Notes: a model not told the origin generated them from the sequence alone. A DNA stretch of 64,000 nt from Pelomyxa schiedti (GCA_020536535.1 JAHLWZ010000854.1:1-64000), one strand, 5' to 3'; counted from the stretch's first letter, positions 1 through 11,175 are shown. Made by a program: numbers and translations.

Positions 1-251
1 CTTCGCTCGCATACCAGTTGTCATGGGGTCTCACAGCCGGATTCTGTGGGTGCCTGTCAACAGTGTCCACCATGGTAAATGAATCCATTGGTGGGAACAT
101 GCCAATGAGCCGGGCGTATCCCTATATCACAGGAACAATGATACTTGGGGTAATACCCTTTATAATAGGCAATTTGGCAACACAGTCAACACCCAGCAGT
201 GGCTCAATGGCTTCTGCACTCAACATCAGCAGTGTTATTATGTCTGCGTAG
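1..251 (+). CDS. FEX: Fluoride exporter FEX/CrcB-like, C-terminal part
   Basis: Partial gene entering from the left edge; the frame is open from position 3 to the stop at 249-251. It carries the signature GFCGCLSTVSTMVNE, which matches the conserved G-F-C-G-x-L-T-T-x-S-T segment of CrcB/FEX fluoride channels, followed by a hydrophobic helix (about MILGVIPFIIGNLA). In this family the segment lines the fluoride pore, and eukaryotic FEX proteins join two CrcB halves in one chain at the plasma membrane. Only the C-terminal half is visible, so the first half and the start codon lie outside the window. The short polar tail after the helix ends in a TAG stop. Function, exporting toxic cytosolic fluoride, is inferred from the family. 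Confidence 0.75.
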   Translation, partial: SLAYQLSWGLTAGFCGCLSTVSTMVNESIGGNMPMSRAYPYITGTMILGVIPFIIGNLATQSTPSSGSMASALNISSVIMSA

Positions 252-789
252 GAAAACTCCACACAATAGAGGGAAAAATGAATTTCGATGATTGTAAAAC
301 ATACTTTTACAGCGCTCGTTAGTTGCAGTAAAATGACAGGGTGTGGGGTGAAGTGTCATACAGATGAGCCCGGGGGGGTGAGAGAGTGGAGGTGCAAAAA
401 AAAAAAAAAAAAAAAAGAAATTATAGTACGAGAAAAGCCAGTTAAAGCAATAGCCTAGATGCAACACATAAATTGTGAGAGTTTCTCTTTTGTGTACTTT
501 AGCAAGTACACGAGCTTTAGCTCTGTGGACACTCTGCGGACTCTGTACGAATCTCGACTCTCGAGATCCAATGCGTGATGGAATTACTGGAATAAGGCAG
601 CGACAATCTTATGCGCATTGATTCTGAGGCAATCTTGACTGAGAATTGGACAACAGCGTGGCTTCGAAGCTAACCGCACCTAACCGCACCAAATTAATTA
701 TCCTTTGAACAAGTGCAACCCAAGCACGAGAACAAGCAAGAGAACCTTTACACTCTCACTCTCTTTCGTTCTTTTCCCTCTGTGGGGCT
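252..789. other. Intergenic region with poly(A) tract
   Basis: No gene supported. It holds a 21-A tract at 396-416 and a direct duplication of taaccgcacc at 671-690. It lies between two convergent genes, so 3' untranslated sequence of both is expected here. Confidence 0.5.
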
Positions 790-1078
790 TTATTCTCTTC
801 CCACAGAAGCTAACACTTTTTTTTTACCTTTTTTATGGAAAGATGTAAGGTGTTCAAGGTAGCAAGACAACTCTTCACATGATGTGAAGTAAAGTGCTTC
901 AAGGCAGGTGGGTGTGACTTCAACTGGATTGCTACCAACAGGTGTCACACACACTACTACAGTGTTGTCCCCTTTAGCTAACAAACAATCACGCGCACCA
1001 TACACCATAACTTCAGATTTTGCTGTGGTGACATTACGGGAAAAACAGAAAGCACCGTTTTCAATTTTCGACAAGTGG
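790..1078 (-). CDS. Possible alternative 3' exon of the KCTD-like gene
   Basis: On the minus strand a frame runs without stops from about 1078 to a TAA at 790-792. It looks protein-like, with alternating hydrophobic and charged residues. A 41-nt candidate intron at 1119-1079 (GTGACATG to TTCAG) would remove the stop of the upstream KCTD frame and join the two frames in phase, adding about 95 residues (total about 681). I do not recognise the extension. It could also be 3' UTR or a short separate gene, since the third KCTD repeat already looks complete at 1116. Confidence 0.35.
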
Positions 1079-1115
1079 CTGAATAAAAAAAATAAAAATT
1101 CCAGACCACCACATG

Positions 1116-2961
1116 TCACATATGAATGAGAATGAGGGTGTGCACTTCTGTAGTGCAGATGTTGTATGTGCCGAGGCCCCTGTTGCAAACAGAAAGAGTC
1201 CAGCCAGGTTGAACTTCCAGCACCTCAGAGAAGTGCACAGTGTTCCAATAAGAATTTGGATTGTAGATGAATGCCTGAGCGTATGGAATGCCATTGACCT
1301 GAAGTTCTGCCCACCCAGAGTTGCCACTGCTGCAGCTTCCTGTGATCCGAACAATGGCCAGATAGAGCCCAGCCCGTGAGATGGAGACAGAAGAGCCACT
1401 CTCAACCCTCGCAAGGGCAGAACAACCATGCCTGAATTGCCACTTGTAGCATTGGTTTGGTGAGGCTGCTGCACTGCATGAAAAGGAAATGTAAGAGTCT
1501 CCTGAAAGTGGCCCAAGCACTGAAAGTTCCGTGGCTACACCGTACTGTGTTGGATTGTAGCTGTTGAATGAAACTGTGAGTTGGGTGTTAGGAACCTGTA
1601 CCGGAACCACCTCGGAAATGATGGCAGAGTTGGAGTAGCTGTTGCGTTCGTTCATGTAACACTGTGCAATTGAAGAACCGGCACAGTTCAATTGCACATA
1701 GCCACCAGTTGAAGACCCCGTCACCCTCACCAGAACGAGGTACGTTCCCTGGGGCTTGATTGTGATGATTTGGTTTGCCACAGTGAAAGGTTCGCACTCT
1801 GCCTTTTGGGTCCAGTACCAGCAGTTCCCTGAATTGGTTGTTGAAGAACACTGCAATACAGGAACTGTGTCTCGAAGGGGAAGAAGGAGGAGAGATGATG
1901 TAGAGGAGAGCTGGTGATCATAGCCATCGCCTAGGGAGTTGTTGTAGATACTCAACTTTGTTCCAGTGGTAGCCTCAACTACTTGGTTGAAAAAAATTTG
2001 GTTGACGTATCCACTAGGTTCATTGCGCCAATATTGGGCAATTGAAGACCCAGAGAGGTAGATATCAGCATGGCCATTATTCCCACTACTTGATACGCCA
2101 GGAAGTCTCACAAAGCAAAGGAATCTCATTGTTTGGTTGATTGATACTTCGTTTCCTTGAATAGAAAAAAGAGAACTTGGTCTTCTGGCGCTGTTCCAAT
2201 TCCAATGTGACCCAGATGAACCACCCCCAGAGGCACAGGTAAATGTGATTCCTTCTGGGATGAAAATACTCTCACTTGGAAACAGGTTGTAGAACTGGGT
2301 GCATCCCAAGTAGTCGGCTGCTTTTTTAATCTCCACCTTCATTTCTTCAAGGCCAAAGAAGTCTGCCTCATAGAGGAGCTCTCGCACCAAGTGTTCCTTT
2401 CCTTTTGGAATCGACACAAATCCACGCCTCAGGAAATTCAACACATAAGCAAAGCGCTTTCCATCCGTGTCAAGAAAGAAGCAGTCATCGCTATCTCGCT
2501 GAAGGGGATGCTCACCACTGAAAAGAGTGACAAACCTGGACTTGCCATATTTTTGGAGGGTTTTTATTGTTGTGTCATATCTGACTCCTCCCACATTCAG
2601 CTTCACAACTTCACCAATTCCCAGCTTTGTCTCGCCGGCCCCCTGTTTGAAGTACATAACATACATAGAAGTTATTCTTCAAAAAGCAACAAAAAACAAA
2701 ATCTTGTGGGTACTAATAAGGGTCAACCTCGTCACAAGGAGACCTTGAGGATTTTCCAGTGGCGAGTGACACCCAGTCCCACTCGGTCTTGAGCCTCGCC
2801 CTCTCCTCCTCCACCAGCGCCATCATCTTGTCGCGCTTGTCCGCCAGCTCAGCCATGTCTCTCTTTTTTACTTCCTCCAGCTCCGCCTGGTCCCGCTGCT
2901 TTTGTTCCGCCATCTGCTTCTTGATGGCCGCGAACGCCGCGTCAAGCTGCTCCATGTCCAT
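1116..2961 (-). CDS. KCTD-type BTB/T1 protein with three C1q/TNF-like repeats
   Basis: Two exons: 2961-2728 and 2642-1116, joined in phase by an intron with donor GAG/GTTGAC and acceptor AAACAG, giving about 586 residues. The first ~75 residues are a charged coiled coil (MDMEQLDAAFAAIKKQMAEQ and on). Next is a potassium-channel T1/BTB domain with VVKLNVGGVRYDTTIKTL, FFLDTDGKRFAYVLNFLR and the E-A-D-F-F-G-L motif, as in KCTD proteins that act as adaptors for cullin-3 ligases. The rest is three repeats of about 120 residues sharing G-x-Y-L-x-x-V-R-x-T-G, a central SSIAQ-like motif and a closing E-V-x-x-V/A. They resemble the jelly-roll core of C1q/TNF domains. No signal peptide, so probably cytosolic. 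The repeat fold is inferred by eye; the T1 domain is secure. Confidence 0.8.
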
Positions 2962-3037
2962 TGTTGTTTACCTTTGCGAGAAAACTTGGTTGTATTTCGG
3001 CTAAAACGTGGTTCTGGAGAACAAAACAAGGATTTGA

Positions 3038-5212
3038 ATGGACATAGGCGATGTGATCAGGAAAATAACGTGCCCTTGTTGTTCCTCTTTCTTTCGTGAC
3101 CCAAGGTGCCGTAAATTTGGAATATGTCCTTTAAACCTATTCGTGTTTCCAAACGTCCTCACGCCTGACTCACACCACCAGGCTCCTGCCGTGTTTGCAC
3201 ACTTTGTGCCTCGAGTGCATCACTCGATGCGCGCAATATTCGCCCGGACCTCGACCTCGGCGACGAGTCCCACCCCACCAACATCAACAGTGACGTGCCC
3301 TGTGTGCCACTCTCAGGTCCTTCTCCTCCTACAAAGCAACAACCGAAAAATCGTCAGGCCACTGTCCCCCAGGGGGGTGCCCTGTCGACTGCTGGACGAG
3401 CACCCTGCTCGTTGTTGGGGGTGGGTCACAGCCGCAATGCCCCACAACTGCCGCCGCGCCTCCGCCCGAGTGTTCTGAGTGCGGTTCGCACGACGCCCCG
3501 TGGTGGTGCACATCATGCAGCGCGTTCCTGCATCCACATGAGGAGTTGCTACTGTATTGCAACACTGACAAGTCACCGATTTGTCGTGGCTGCACGTGTG
3601 TGCCTTTTTCTCTTTTGTTAAACACCAAACATTCTATCAGGAAGATCGACCACAAAAACCACGACTTCGTTGTTGTCAGTGACCTGAGCCCAAAGTTCAA
3701 GGAGAACATTTCATCACTTAGTGCCAAGTTGTCATTGCTTCTGGAGAAGGTTTCACTGTCTAAACTCACCGCAATTGTGCGTTCTCGTCCGAATTTATTG
3801 TGAAATGACATTTAAACCACAAACAACAAGGGGTGTTGCAAAAACGCAGAAGAAGCTTCAGAGAAAGTCAAGTCAGAAATACGAACTGAATTTGCCAAGA
3901 TTGTTGCTGTTGTCAATGCCAGGGAGGCTCAACTGCTCTCAGAAGTGAATACAATCACAGAGACTTCCAAAAAGGCATTGTTCTTGTCCCGCGCAATTCA
4001 CACTGACCCTCTTTCAAGACATTCCAAGAAAGCATTGAAGGATGCGACAACAAGACGAAGGTTTTACAGGAGACACAAGAATACGCACAACAGGCAACAA
4101 CGAAGTTCACTGACCTCCAACTTGTGGCTGTCAATGGCACTCTCACACCTCGTCTCAAAAAACTTTGCGATTCTGGTGCTGATACTGAGGCTCTCACACC
4201 AACCGAATTGAAGGCACGTTGCAGTTGCTCTAACCGACTTTGGTTTTTATGCTAATCACTGTACCACCTACGCAACAACAAACAGGTGAGTTTTGAGTGC
4301 GATTCAGATACTATTTGTGAGACAGTTTCATCCCTTGGGTGTCTTGTTCACAATTCATCGGGATGCGGTCTAATCGCAAAGACAACAGCACCTACCACGA
4401 TGAAGACACTCAGACAACTTGCCGCGCCAACGATGGTGCCCTCGATCACACCCCGTCAGGCAGTCAGGCTGTTTGTTGACAACGCAACCGGGAAAGTGTA
4501 CTGGGACAACGGCTTCAACCGCCCACAACTGACAGAGTTCGAAAGCATGACCAGCTTCGTCAACAACACCAACCCGAGACAGTTCACACTCAAGGACGTG
4601 CCCGGCTGCCCCGAAGGCACGTTCCTGGCGGTGCACAACGGCCACGTGTACTGCAACCCAATCAACGAAGCCACGATGACCAAGGTGCGTGTGAGTGACG
4701 GGTCAACAGCAGCAACTGCCCGGCTCCCAAACGCCGGCCACTCTGGCCTGTCGTCGTGGGACTGGCATGGATACAGTGACATGTCCTGGTATGTCGATGC
4801 AGGGGGTGTGCTGTACGTGATCCACGCACCACCAGACAACGGCAACATACATATCACGAGGGTGGACCCCGACTCCCTCGCAATCTTGCAGACGTGGGTG
4901 GTGCCCCGCGTCAAGACACGGACTGGCTTTGCATTTGTTGTGTGTGGGAAGTTCTACTTTGGAAAGTCATGCCGCAGCCAGGAGATCGACGGGGTGTTTG
5001 ACACCACAACTGGTGTTTATGATGACACTTACAGAAACTCACTCCCATCATCACGTGGCGGGTGCGTAGTTCTGACATCGTGGATTCCGTCAACAAACCA
5101 GCTCCTCATCATAGACTTCCCTCCTGAGGGCACAAGGTACCGCTTTTTCATCTTTGACAATGCTGTTGTAAACACACGGGGACAATACCCACAAAGCCAC
5201 AACAACGCCTAA
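3038..5212 (+). pseudogene. Decayed RING/B-box/coiled-coil/olfactomedin (TRIM-like) gene, copy 1
   Basis: Same exon plan as the intact paralogues at 17161-19497 and 41447-43805. Exon 1 (from ATG 3038) gives the first RING cysteines (KITCPCCSSFF). Exon 2 holds PCLHTLCLEC but is 5 nt longer than copy 3 between this motif and TCPVCHSQ, putting the two halves of the RING in different frames (about 3225-3290). The first B-box stops at about 3530, where its start (CSECGSHDAPWWC) is fused directly to the second B-box (LYCNTDKSPICRGC). The intervening B-box end, intron and linker are gone. The coiled-coil exons remain open. The last exon, 4286-5212, keeps a complete olfactomedin-like domain. Two introns start with GC rather than GT (3975 and 4214). 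Probably a pseudogene, though the distal part could still be expressed. Confidence 0.75.
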
Positions 5213-5310
5213 TACCACTCGTCAACACCAGTCAGAAAAAAAAAATTGTGAACAGATACGAGATTCACAAGCTTGGCAATCAAAAAAAAAAAAACTCTTC
5301 GGGTGGCGCA

Positions 5311-5708
5311 ATGTCGGGGCCTTTGGACTGGAACCGAGACAAGCCCGTCGTCCGTACGCGGTTCCGGGTCTACCCTCCGTGGCGGAAAGCCAAGGGCATA
5401 GGCGACATCGCCGTGGACCTGGCCCACCAGTTCGGGTTCGGCCTCGTCCCAACCGAGTTCTGGTCGCCCGACACCATCCGGACGCCCGTGGTGGAGTCCG
5501 AGGAGGCCATGGCCAAGGCCAGGCGCCTCGAGCAGCAGCTGCGACAGCGCCAACAGCAGCAGCAGCAGCTGCAGCTGCAGCAGCAGGAGGCTTCGGCCGA
5601 AGCCGCCGCCCGAGAGGCAGGCCACGAGCAGCAGGCACAGCCAGGGGAGACAGGGGGCGAGGATGGCGCCGCGGGGCTCGAGAGGCAGCAGGAGGAGGAG
5701 GCTCCTGG

Positions 5709-5750
<42 letters not shown>

Positions 5751-7143
5751 GCAACCAGGGGGGTGCATCTGGGAACTACTACTGTCTGATGATGTACATG
5801 AGAGGAGTCTCCCCGACAGTGCGATAGTCCGTGGACCTGCTGCTACTGCTCGCACAACTAGTGCTGCTGATGCTGATGCTGCTTCTGATGCTGGCGACGG
5901 CGGTGGTGATAGTGTGGGTGCTCATACCAATTCTGATGATGGTAATGCCGCTGGTGACAATCATGAGAATGATAATGTGAGTGCTGATAATACTTCTGGC
6001 GATGGCAATGTCGCTGTTAATAACGCCCGTGCTGATAATTCTGCCGATGGCAATGCCGAGCCTATTAATGTTGCTGGTCCTAATGTCACTGACTCAGGTG
6101 CTCTTGTCAATGTTTCCCTTATTTCTGGAGATAGGACTGTTGATTCAGAGGTACTCACAGCCGCACAATATGACATTGGTGACATTGAGAATTACTTTCA
6201 GTATGAATTACCGGACGACGGTATCCCATGCCCACCCAAGAAGATTAAGCAAGGTAGTGATACATCTAAGTCAGCGAAGCAGCGGTATTCAAAATGCGTG
6301 GGAAACCAAATAAAACAAGACTTCAAATACGCGAACTGGGACGTTCTCAGTGACCCAGCTGTGATTCCGTATATCTACTAGCTCTCCTCACTGAAAACTC
6401 ACTCAATGGCTGTAGGCCATGCTCTAGTATCCGATCCAAGTTTCTTTTCGAACATCCCCAGTTCGATGATGCATCAGAGGACGAGAATGATATTTCAGAT
6501 GATTGTCTTAAACAGTGGGATATTGAAGATATCAAAAAACAACAGCAGATGCTGTTTCAGCACCACCTACATATAAATGACCAAGCAAGCATCCAAGCAA
6601 CTCAGCCCGCTATTTCTACCTTCCAGTCCGCATCTCCGGAGCTTCTTGCACTGGCTCAGCAAGTTTCGAAACGCCTAGAGGCGGAAGGATTCATCACCAG
6701 AGACTCCAACAGAATTCTCCAAGCGGTATTCTAGCCAATCAACGTTTTCACTTTAATTAGTTTTTGTAGGCGCCAAGAGCAGGGGGCCTTCTTGTGGAGA
6801 ATATCTTAGGTTCCATGGAAATACTCACTTCACTTCCAGATAGTAGGAGTCCGTTCATATCTGTTGATAAAGCGATGCCCCGAAGGCATGCTAACATTTC
6901 CTCTTTTCCCCTAACAAAAAACCAAGAGGCTTGACTTCAGCGTGGGAGAAACAGGAGGAGCTCCTAGACCAGTTTGCTGAGCTGCCCTTGTATGAACCGC
7001 AGACGAGTAAAAAAACACCAAAGAGCAAACTGCCCAAAAAGAGAAAGCCCCTTGGGCCCCCAAACACTCAAGGTGGGACAGCAAGTAAAAAAGCCCGAAA
7101 ACTTAGAAAACAAAAATCTGAAGACTTCCAAAAAAAAAGCTGA
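5311..7143 (+). CDS. Glutamine-rich, probably nuclear protein of unknown family
   Basis: Start chosen at ATG 5311, the first in the long open frame. Four exons by my reading: 5311-6368, 6428-6725, 6770-6885 and 6927-7143, adding to exactly 563 codons. The N-terminus (PLDWNRDKPVVRTRFRVYPP) is a conserved-looking block, followed by a helical Q/E-rich tract with CAG and GAGCAG repeats and then an Asp/Asn/Ala-rich acidic stretch. A second ordered part follows (YFQYELPDDGIPCPPKKIKQ, then HPQFDDASEDENDISDD and a helix LLALAQQVSKRLEAEGF). The last exon ends in a lysine-rich tail (KSKLPKKRKPLGPP) that looks like a nuclear localisation signal. The third intron (6886-6926) begins with GC and has a textbook CTAAC branch site. 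I do not recognise the family; a chromatin or transcription role is only a guess from composition. Confidence 0.55.
5552..5748 (+). repeat. In-frame CAG and GAGCAG microsatellites
   Basis: CAG-rich tracts around 5552-5588 encode polyglutamine. A perfect hexamer array of GAGCAG at about 5709-5748 encodes alternating Glu-Gln. Both lie within the glutamine-rich protein and have period 3 or 6, so length change keeps frame. Confidence 0.8.
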
Positions 7144-7204
7144 AGATACGAAAAAAACAAAAATTTTTCTTTTTTCCCTTACTATCCTCACACTCTATCA
7201 ACTG

Positions 7205-10200
7205 TCATGAGCGAAAATTCACAACACAGTCGTCACTGTCACTAGAGTAGTCAGAATCGAATTTCTCCTTTTTGATTTTGACGGTGCTTGGGCGTCGCCT
7301 TGCGGATGTGGTTGTAGTTGTACTTGTTACATGATTTGCGTGGAATTGTTCCTCTTCTTCCTCTTCCTCTTCCTCCCTCTTGATTTCTTTTTTCACTACA
7401 ACTGCGTTTCTAGACTGGGATCTAGAGGGAGTCCTGGGGATGTATACTTTCTCTTCCTCACTTTCGCTTTCACTCTCACTCTTGATTTCTCGTTTTATGG
7501 TAGCCTGAATAGGAATCGGGGAGAGAACGGGCTGACAACCAGTGGCCTCAAATTCTTCTTCACTCTCCTCATCTCCTTGCTCGTTTTCAGCACCTCTGCC
7601 TTCCTCTTCACCCCCTTCATCATCTGCTTCCATCATTTCCAATTGGGCAGGATAACTGCGGGGAGTGCCGGATTTTTCCAGTAGGTCACTGACATCCAGT
7701 TCATTAAGGCTTCCAACAAGAACATCCTCTTCACCGCTGCCTCCGCTCAAGGCCCCATTTTGCCCCTCTTCATCACCTTCACATTGATGCCAGGAGTTGT
7801 AAATGTCTTTCACATGTGTGTGACTGGTCTTGAGAAGGTAGGGATCAAACGGGAAGAAGTTCAGTTCTGGTTGAAGTTGCCTAGGAAGTGCTGATGCTGA
7901 AGCAGCTGCTACAGTAGAGATTATGTTGACCTCACTCAGAGCTTGTTGCGTGCCGATTTGAAAGGCCAGTTTTTGCTCTTCCTGTAGCATCTGGAGCATC
8001 TGGGGTGACGGTAGGAGATACTCCTTCAAGGAGGCACTGTTGCACAACTTGAGGTGGGCCACAGTTGTAAGGAACTCTCCGCCAACGGAGTCATTACACA
8101 CCTATTGCACCGTCAAAAATACTTTTTGAAAGTGGTCAAGTACCGAGAGGGGTCTAAGGGGACTATGACATAGTTCCTCAAATCCCATAGTCATGAATAT
8201 ATCCCGTTGGGCTTTTTTGGTCAAGGGTGAAAGGAACTTGCTGTACGTGAAGCAGAAAATGTAGAAAACACTCTGTGTTACTAGATAGTACAGAGTATGT
8301 GCTCCAACTTGGGTGCTTGGTCCCTTAAAAAATGTTGGTTGCAAGTAAAAGCAATGTTGTGCTTACATGCCCCTCGGCGTATTCAATTGCCCAGTCTATC
8401 AGGGTTTCAAGTGTTTTTTGAACCACAGATCTTGGCAAGTATGCAGCTCTATTTATGTTGAGGTCAGAAAAAGAAAGAGAATTTGGGTTTAAAAATAAAA
8501 AGAGGTGAGTGTTGGTAAGGCCGGCGCTCTTTCACCAAATCTTGGCACACCCCCACTAGTAATTTCCTCGTAAGAGGAACATTACTGAAAAGAAAAAGCA
8601 AAAAAGAAAGTGTATTCCCTCCTCCCTACTGGTGCTGTGCATCCACAACTTTCTTTTTTCAGTTTTTTCCTTTCGATTTCTTTGGAAAGGAAAAAACCTA
8701 GAAGGAATGTGTGATATGCTACACCATTGGTAAATGGAGGAAACTTCACTGTTAAAAGAGATAAGCGGAAAACCCACCATACAGGGGGAAAAACTCGGTA
8801 CGGGCTCGGGAACTAGGTCATTCCCCGTCTAAAAACACCCAAAGACCTTACAACCACTTCAGGCTATAAGGACATCAGTGGTCTTTGGGTGTTATTAGTG
8901 GCACCACCGTGCCTTGGGGATCACAACGGGACATTACATTTGTAACAACTGTTACAACTTCCTGGGATAGAAGGGGTTGCTTATTTGGTGCACGAAATCA
9001 ATTTCGGCCCACTTGCGGGAGAGAATTGGGAAAGAAGATAAACCTGGCAACAAAGGAAGCCAGATAGGAGCAATACATCGACTTAAACAGGTCCGGAACC
9101 TTGGTGTCGGTAATGATACTATTCAGAAGATGTTGCAAGAAAGTGTTTGCGTAAGAAGGGTCCAGACTACAAGCAACAAACATTATGAATTGGACGTACT
9201 TCGATCTGTTCATAACTCAGAAAGCAAACCAAAGGAAAGTAGAATATACCGGTACGTTGGAAGAATAAACTTTGTGAAGGCCTTTAACAGAATACTGAAT
9301 ACGTTGTGGGAATTTTGGTCGTTGGCAGGGAGCACTTTCTTGAGAAACGAAAAGAATACATCCATCAAGGAATCCAATTTGTCAGCAGTTTGTTGGTTTT
9401 CAGCAGCATTCTCGTCTTGCCCCTCAGCAGGTTGAACATCAAGGGCAAAAACCAGTTCTTTTGAGTGATCATCTTCCTCTTCGGGGAGTAATTTAATCAA
9501 TACCTGGACATCTGTTAGAAAGACAATTTTTGTTTCTCCACTCACATCAAGTTGAAGCATTTTGTGCACTGCCGTCATAATAACAGGTTCACATAAGTTT
9601 GGTGCAACTTCGAGAACTTGGAAGAGGTTTTGTAGGAAGTGCATGTGGGCAACACCATCAACACTGATCAATGGGAAATGCTTGGGAATGTCGTTCGATA
9701 GTTGTATTGAGCTACGATATCAATCACTCACAAGGAAGTGGCCAGATATCACTAACCTGAGTGGAACAAGAGCAATCAATCGCGATATTGCCACCCTAAC
9801 AATCTCAGCAACCCGTTGTGACAATTCAATGTCATAGGTTTTATCTGTTGTGTGTGAAAAGCATGGTTGCTCGAGCTACAATCATACCCTCTTTGCTTGC
9901 TTTCTTTGGATATAAATTTGAAAGAAGCATTCTAATCATAGGTGTGAGATGTCCAGTGTGTGAGGTTACAAGGTTAAGGCAACACTCGATCAATTCGTCA
10001 ACAACCTAGAAGGGCTGTCAAAAACGACCTGCAATCCTCCTTGATACCGTTCTATCTGATGCAAAACTTGTCTTAAAGATAGCTGTTTGTAACTCGTAAT
10101 GGTCTTCGGGAGTAATTAGAAGAGCACAGTTTTTCAAAGCTTTTAGCCAAAGCACTAGTGCATCTGGTTGACCTCGCAATAGTTGGGTGACAATAACTCG

Positions 10201-11175
10201 GTATCGTGTGGAGTCACCCTGTTGAAAATAAGAGACAAAGAAAAAAAAAAAAACTAAAGGGAAAAACCTTCTTTTTTGATTCTATAGCCTCCCGAATGTA
10301 ATTAACAAGAATTTCAATATTTCGTTTCATTTCAGCTTCTGGATTTGCAGGCTCCGTAGTTGAAGGGTTTGAGGGTGTGGATGTGGTGGCAGATGCAGCG
10401 GATGTGCTTGATTTTGGGGAAGTTGCTCTCCCTGGAGGATTTACAGCCGAGCTACGGGATGCGGGTGGTGAACCTTGCTTTGAAGGCGCGCGTAGAAGGT
10501 TGCCATTTGAAGCAGTTGTATTTCCGGGATGGGTTTTGGAAGGAGTGACAGGGTGGGGTGTTATTGTGTGAGTGGTGACAGGGTGATGTAGTGTGTTACC
10601 AGTGCTCGATGCCTGTAGTAATTGCGGGGTTGGCGTTACAGACCTTACGCAAGTAGGCGGCCGTAAGGGCGCACTGCCACGAAGATGCGACGTAGTCCGA
10701 GGAGAGCTCGGTGGGGACCGAGAAATTGAAGGCGGAGGGTCTGGCATCGAAGGTGGGGGCACGGATGAAGCACGGACCAGGGTGTAGGGGGAAGCTAAGA
10801 TGGGGCTGTTGTTGTTGTTGTTGTTGTGGTGTCCGCCGCTCGTCCGCAACGCGGCAGTGGATGAAGCCACATGCTGGGCCGGCACAGCGGAAATGTTGGA
10901 TGACGAGGAAGTTCGCGTGACGCGTGACGTTAGTACGGAAGATGGCATGGCACTGGCACTGGCACTGGCAGTAGTAGCAGATCTGAGTGACGCAGATGCG
11001 CGCGAAGGCACGGTTCCTGCATTCGAGAGGGTGAGAGGGCAGATCTCGTGCAAAGAACCACAACACAAGCAAGCAACAAACAAACAACGAACAATGGGAC
11101 GGCGAAAGAGCTGGGAGGCGTGATGAAAAGGGGAAAAAAAAGAAAGAAAGAAAAAAAGCACGACGCACCTCTCAT
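7205..11175 (-). CDS. RRN3: RNA polymerase I transcription initiation factor RRN3 (TIF-IA)
   Basis: Family hallmarks appear in order over several exons. They are GDSTRYRVIVTQLLRGQPDA with LVLWLKALKNC; VVDELIECCLNLVTSHTGHL with MIRMLLSNLYPKK; a long HEAT-like exon at 9671-9240; SKYVQFIMFVACSLDPSYAN; a strand-helix segment at 8448-8370; YYLVTQSVFYIFCF; and ELNFFPFDPYLLK near the C-terminus. RRN3 bridges Pol I to the rDNA promoter in the nucleolus. The likely start is a 7-nt first exon (ATGAGAG, 11175-11169) spliced over a 151-nt intron to 11016. The first ~240 residues are an S/T/P/N-rich extension not usual in RRN3. The C-terminal tail alternates acidic runs with KREIKSE-type basic motifs, plausible phosphorylation sites. 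One intron (9043-8449) is about 595 nt, far longer than its neighbours. Confidence 0.88.
8449..9043 (-). other. Oversized RRN3 intron with a cluster of inverted repeats
   Basis: Spliced between ASFVA-R and AAYLPRSVVQ of RRN3 (donor CCAG/GTTTAT, acceptor AAATAG). It contains an imperfect 19-bp inverted repeat (8829-8847 with 8880-8898, one mismatch, 32-nt loop), plus GGCAC/GTGCC (8900-8913), TTGTAAC/GTTACAA (8940-8957) and CGAAAT/ATTTCG (8993-9006). No open frame of note. It could be a degenerate foldback element or host a structured RNA. Confidence 0.6.

Noticed and set aside
204..467. Minus-strand open frame opposite the FEX end
   Set aside because: Dominated by a phenylalanine run from the poly(A) tract; no domain or splice support.
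520..780. Possible tRNA-like sequence in the first spacer
   Set aside because: No acceptor stem, T-loop or A/B box pair could be assembled.
5209..5754. Long minus-strand frames opposite the CAG repeats (poly-Leu, poly-Ala, poly-Ser)
   Set aside because: Products are just translations of the microsatellite in other frames; the plus-strand frame connects in phase to later exons.
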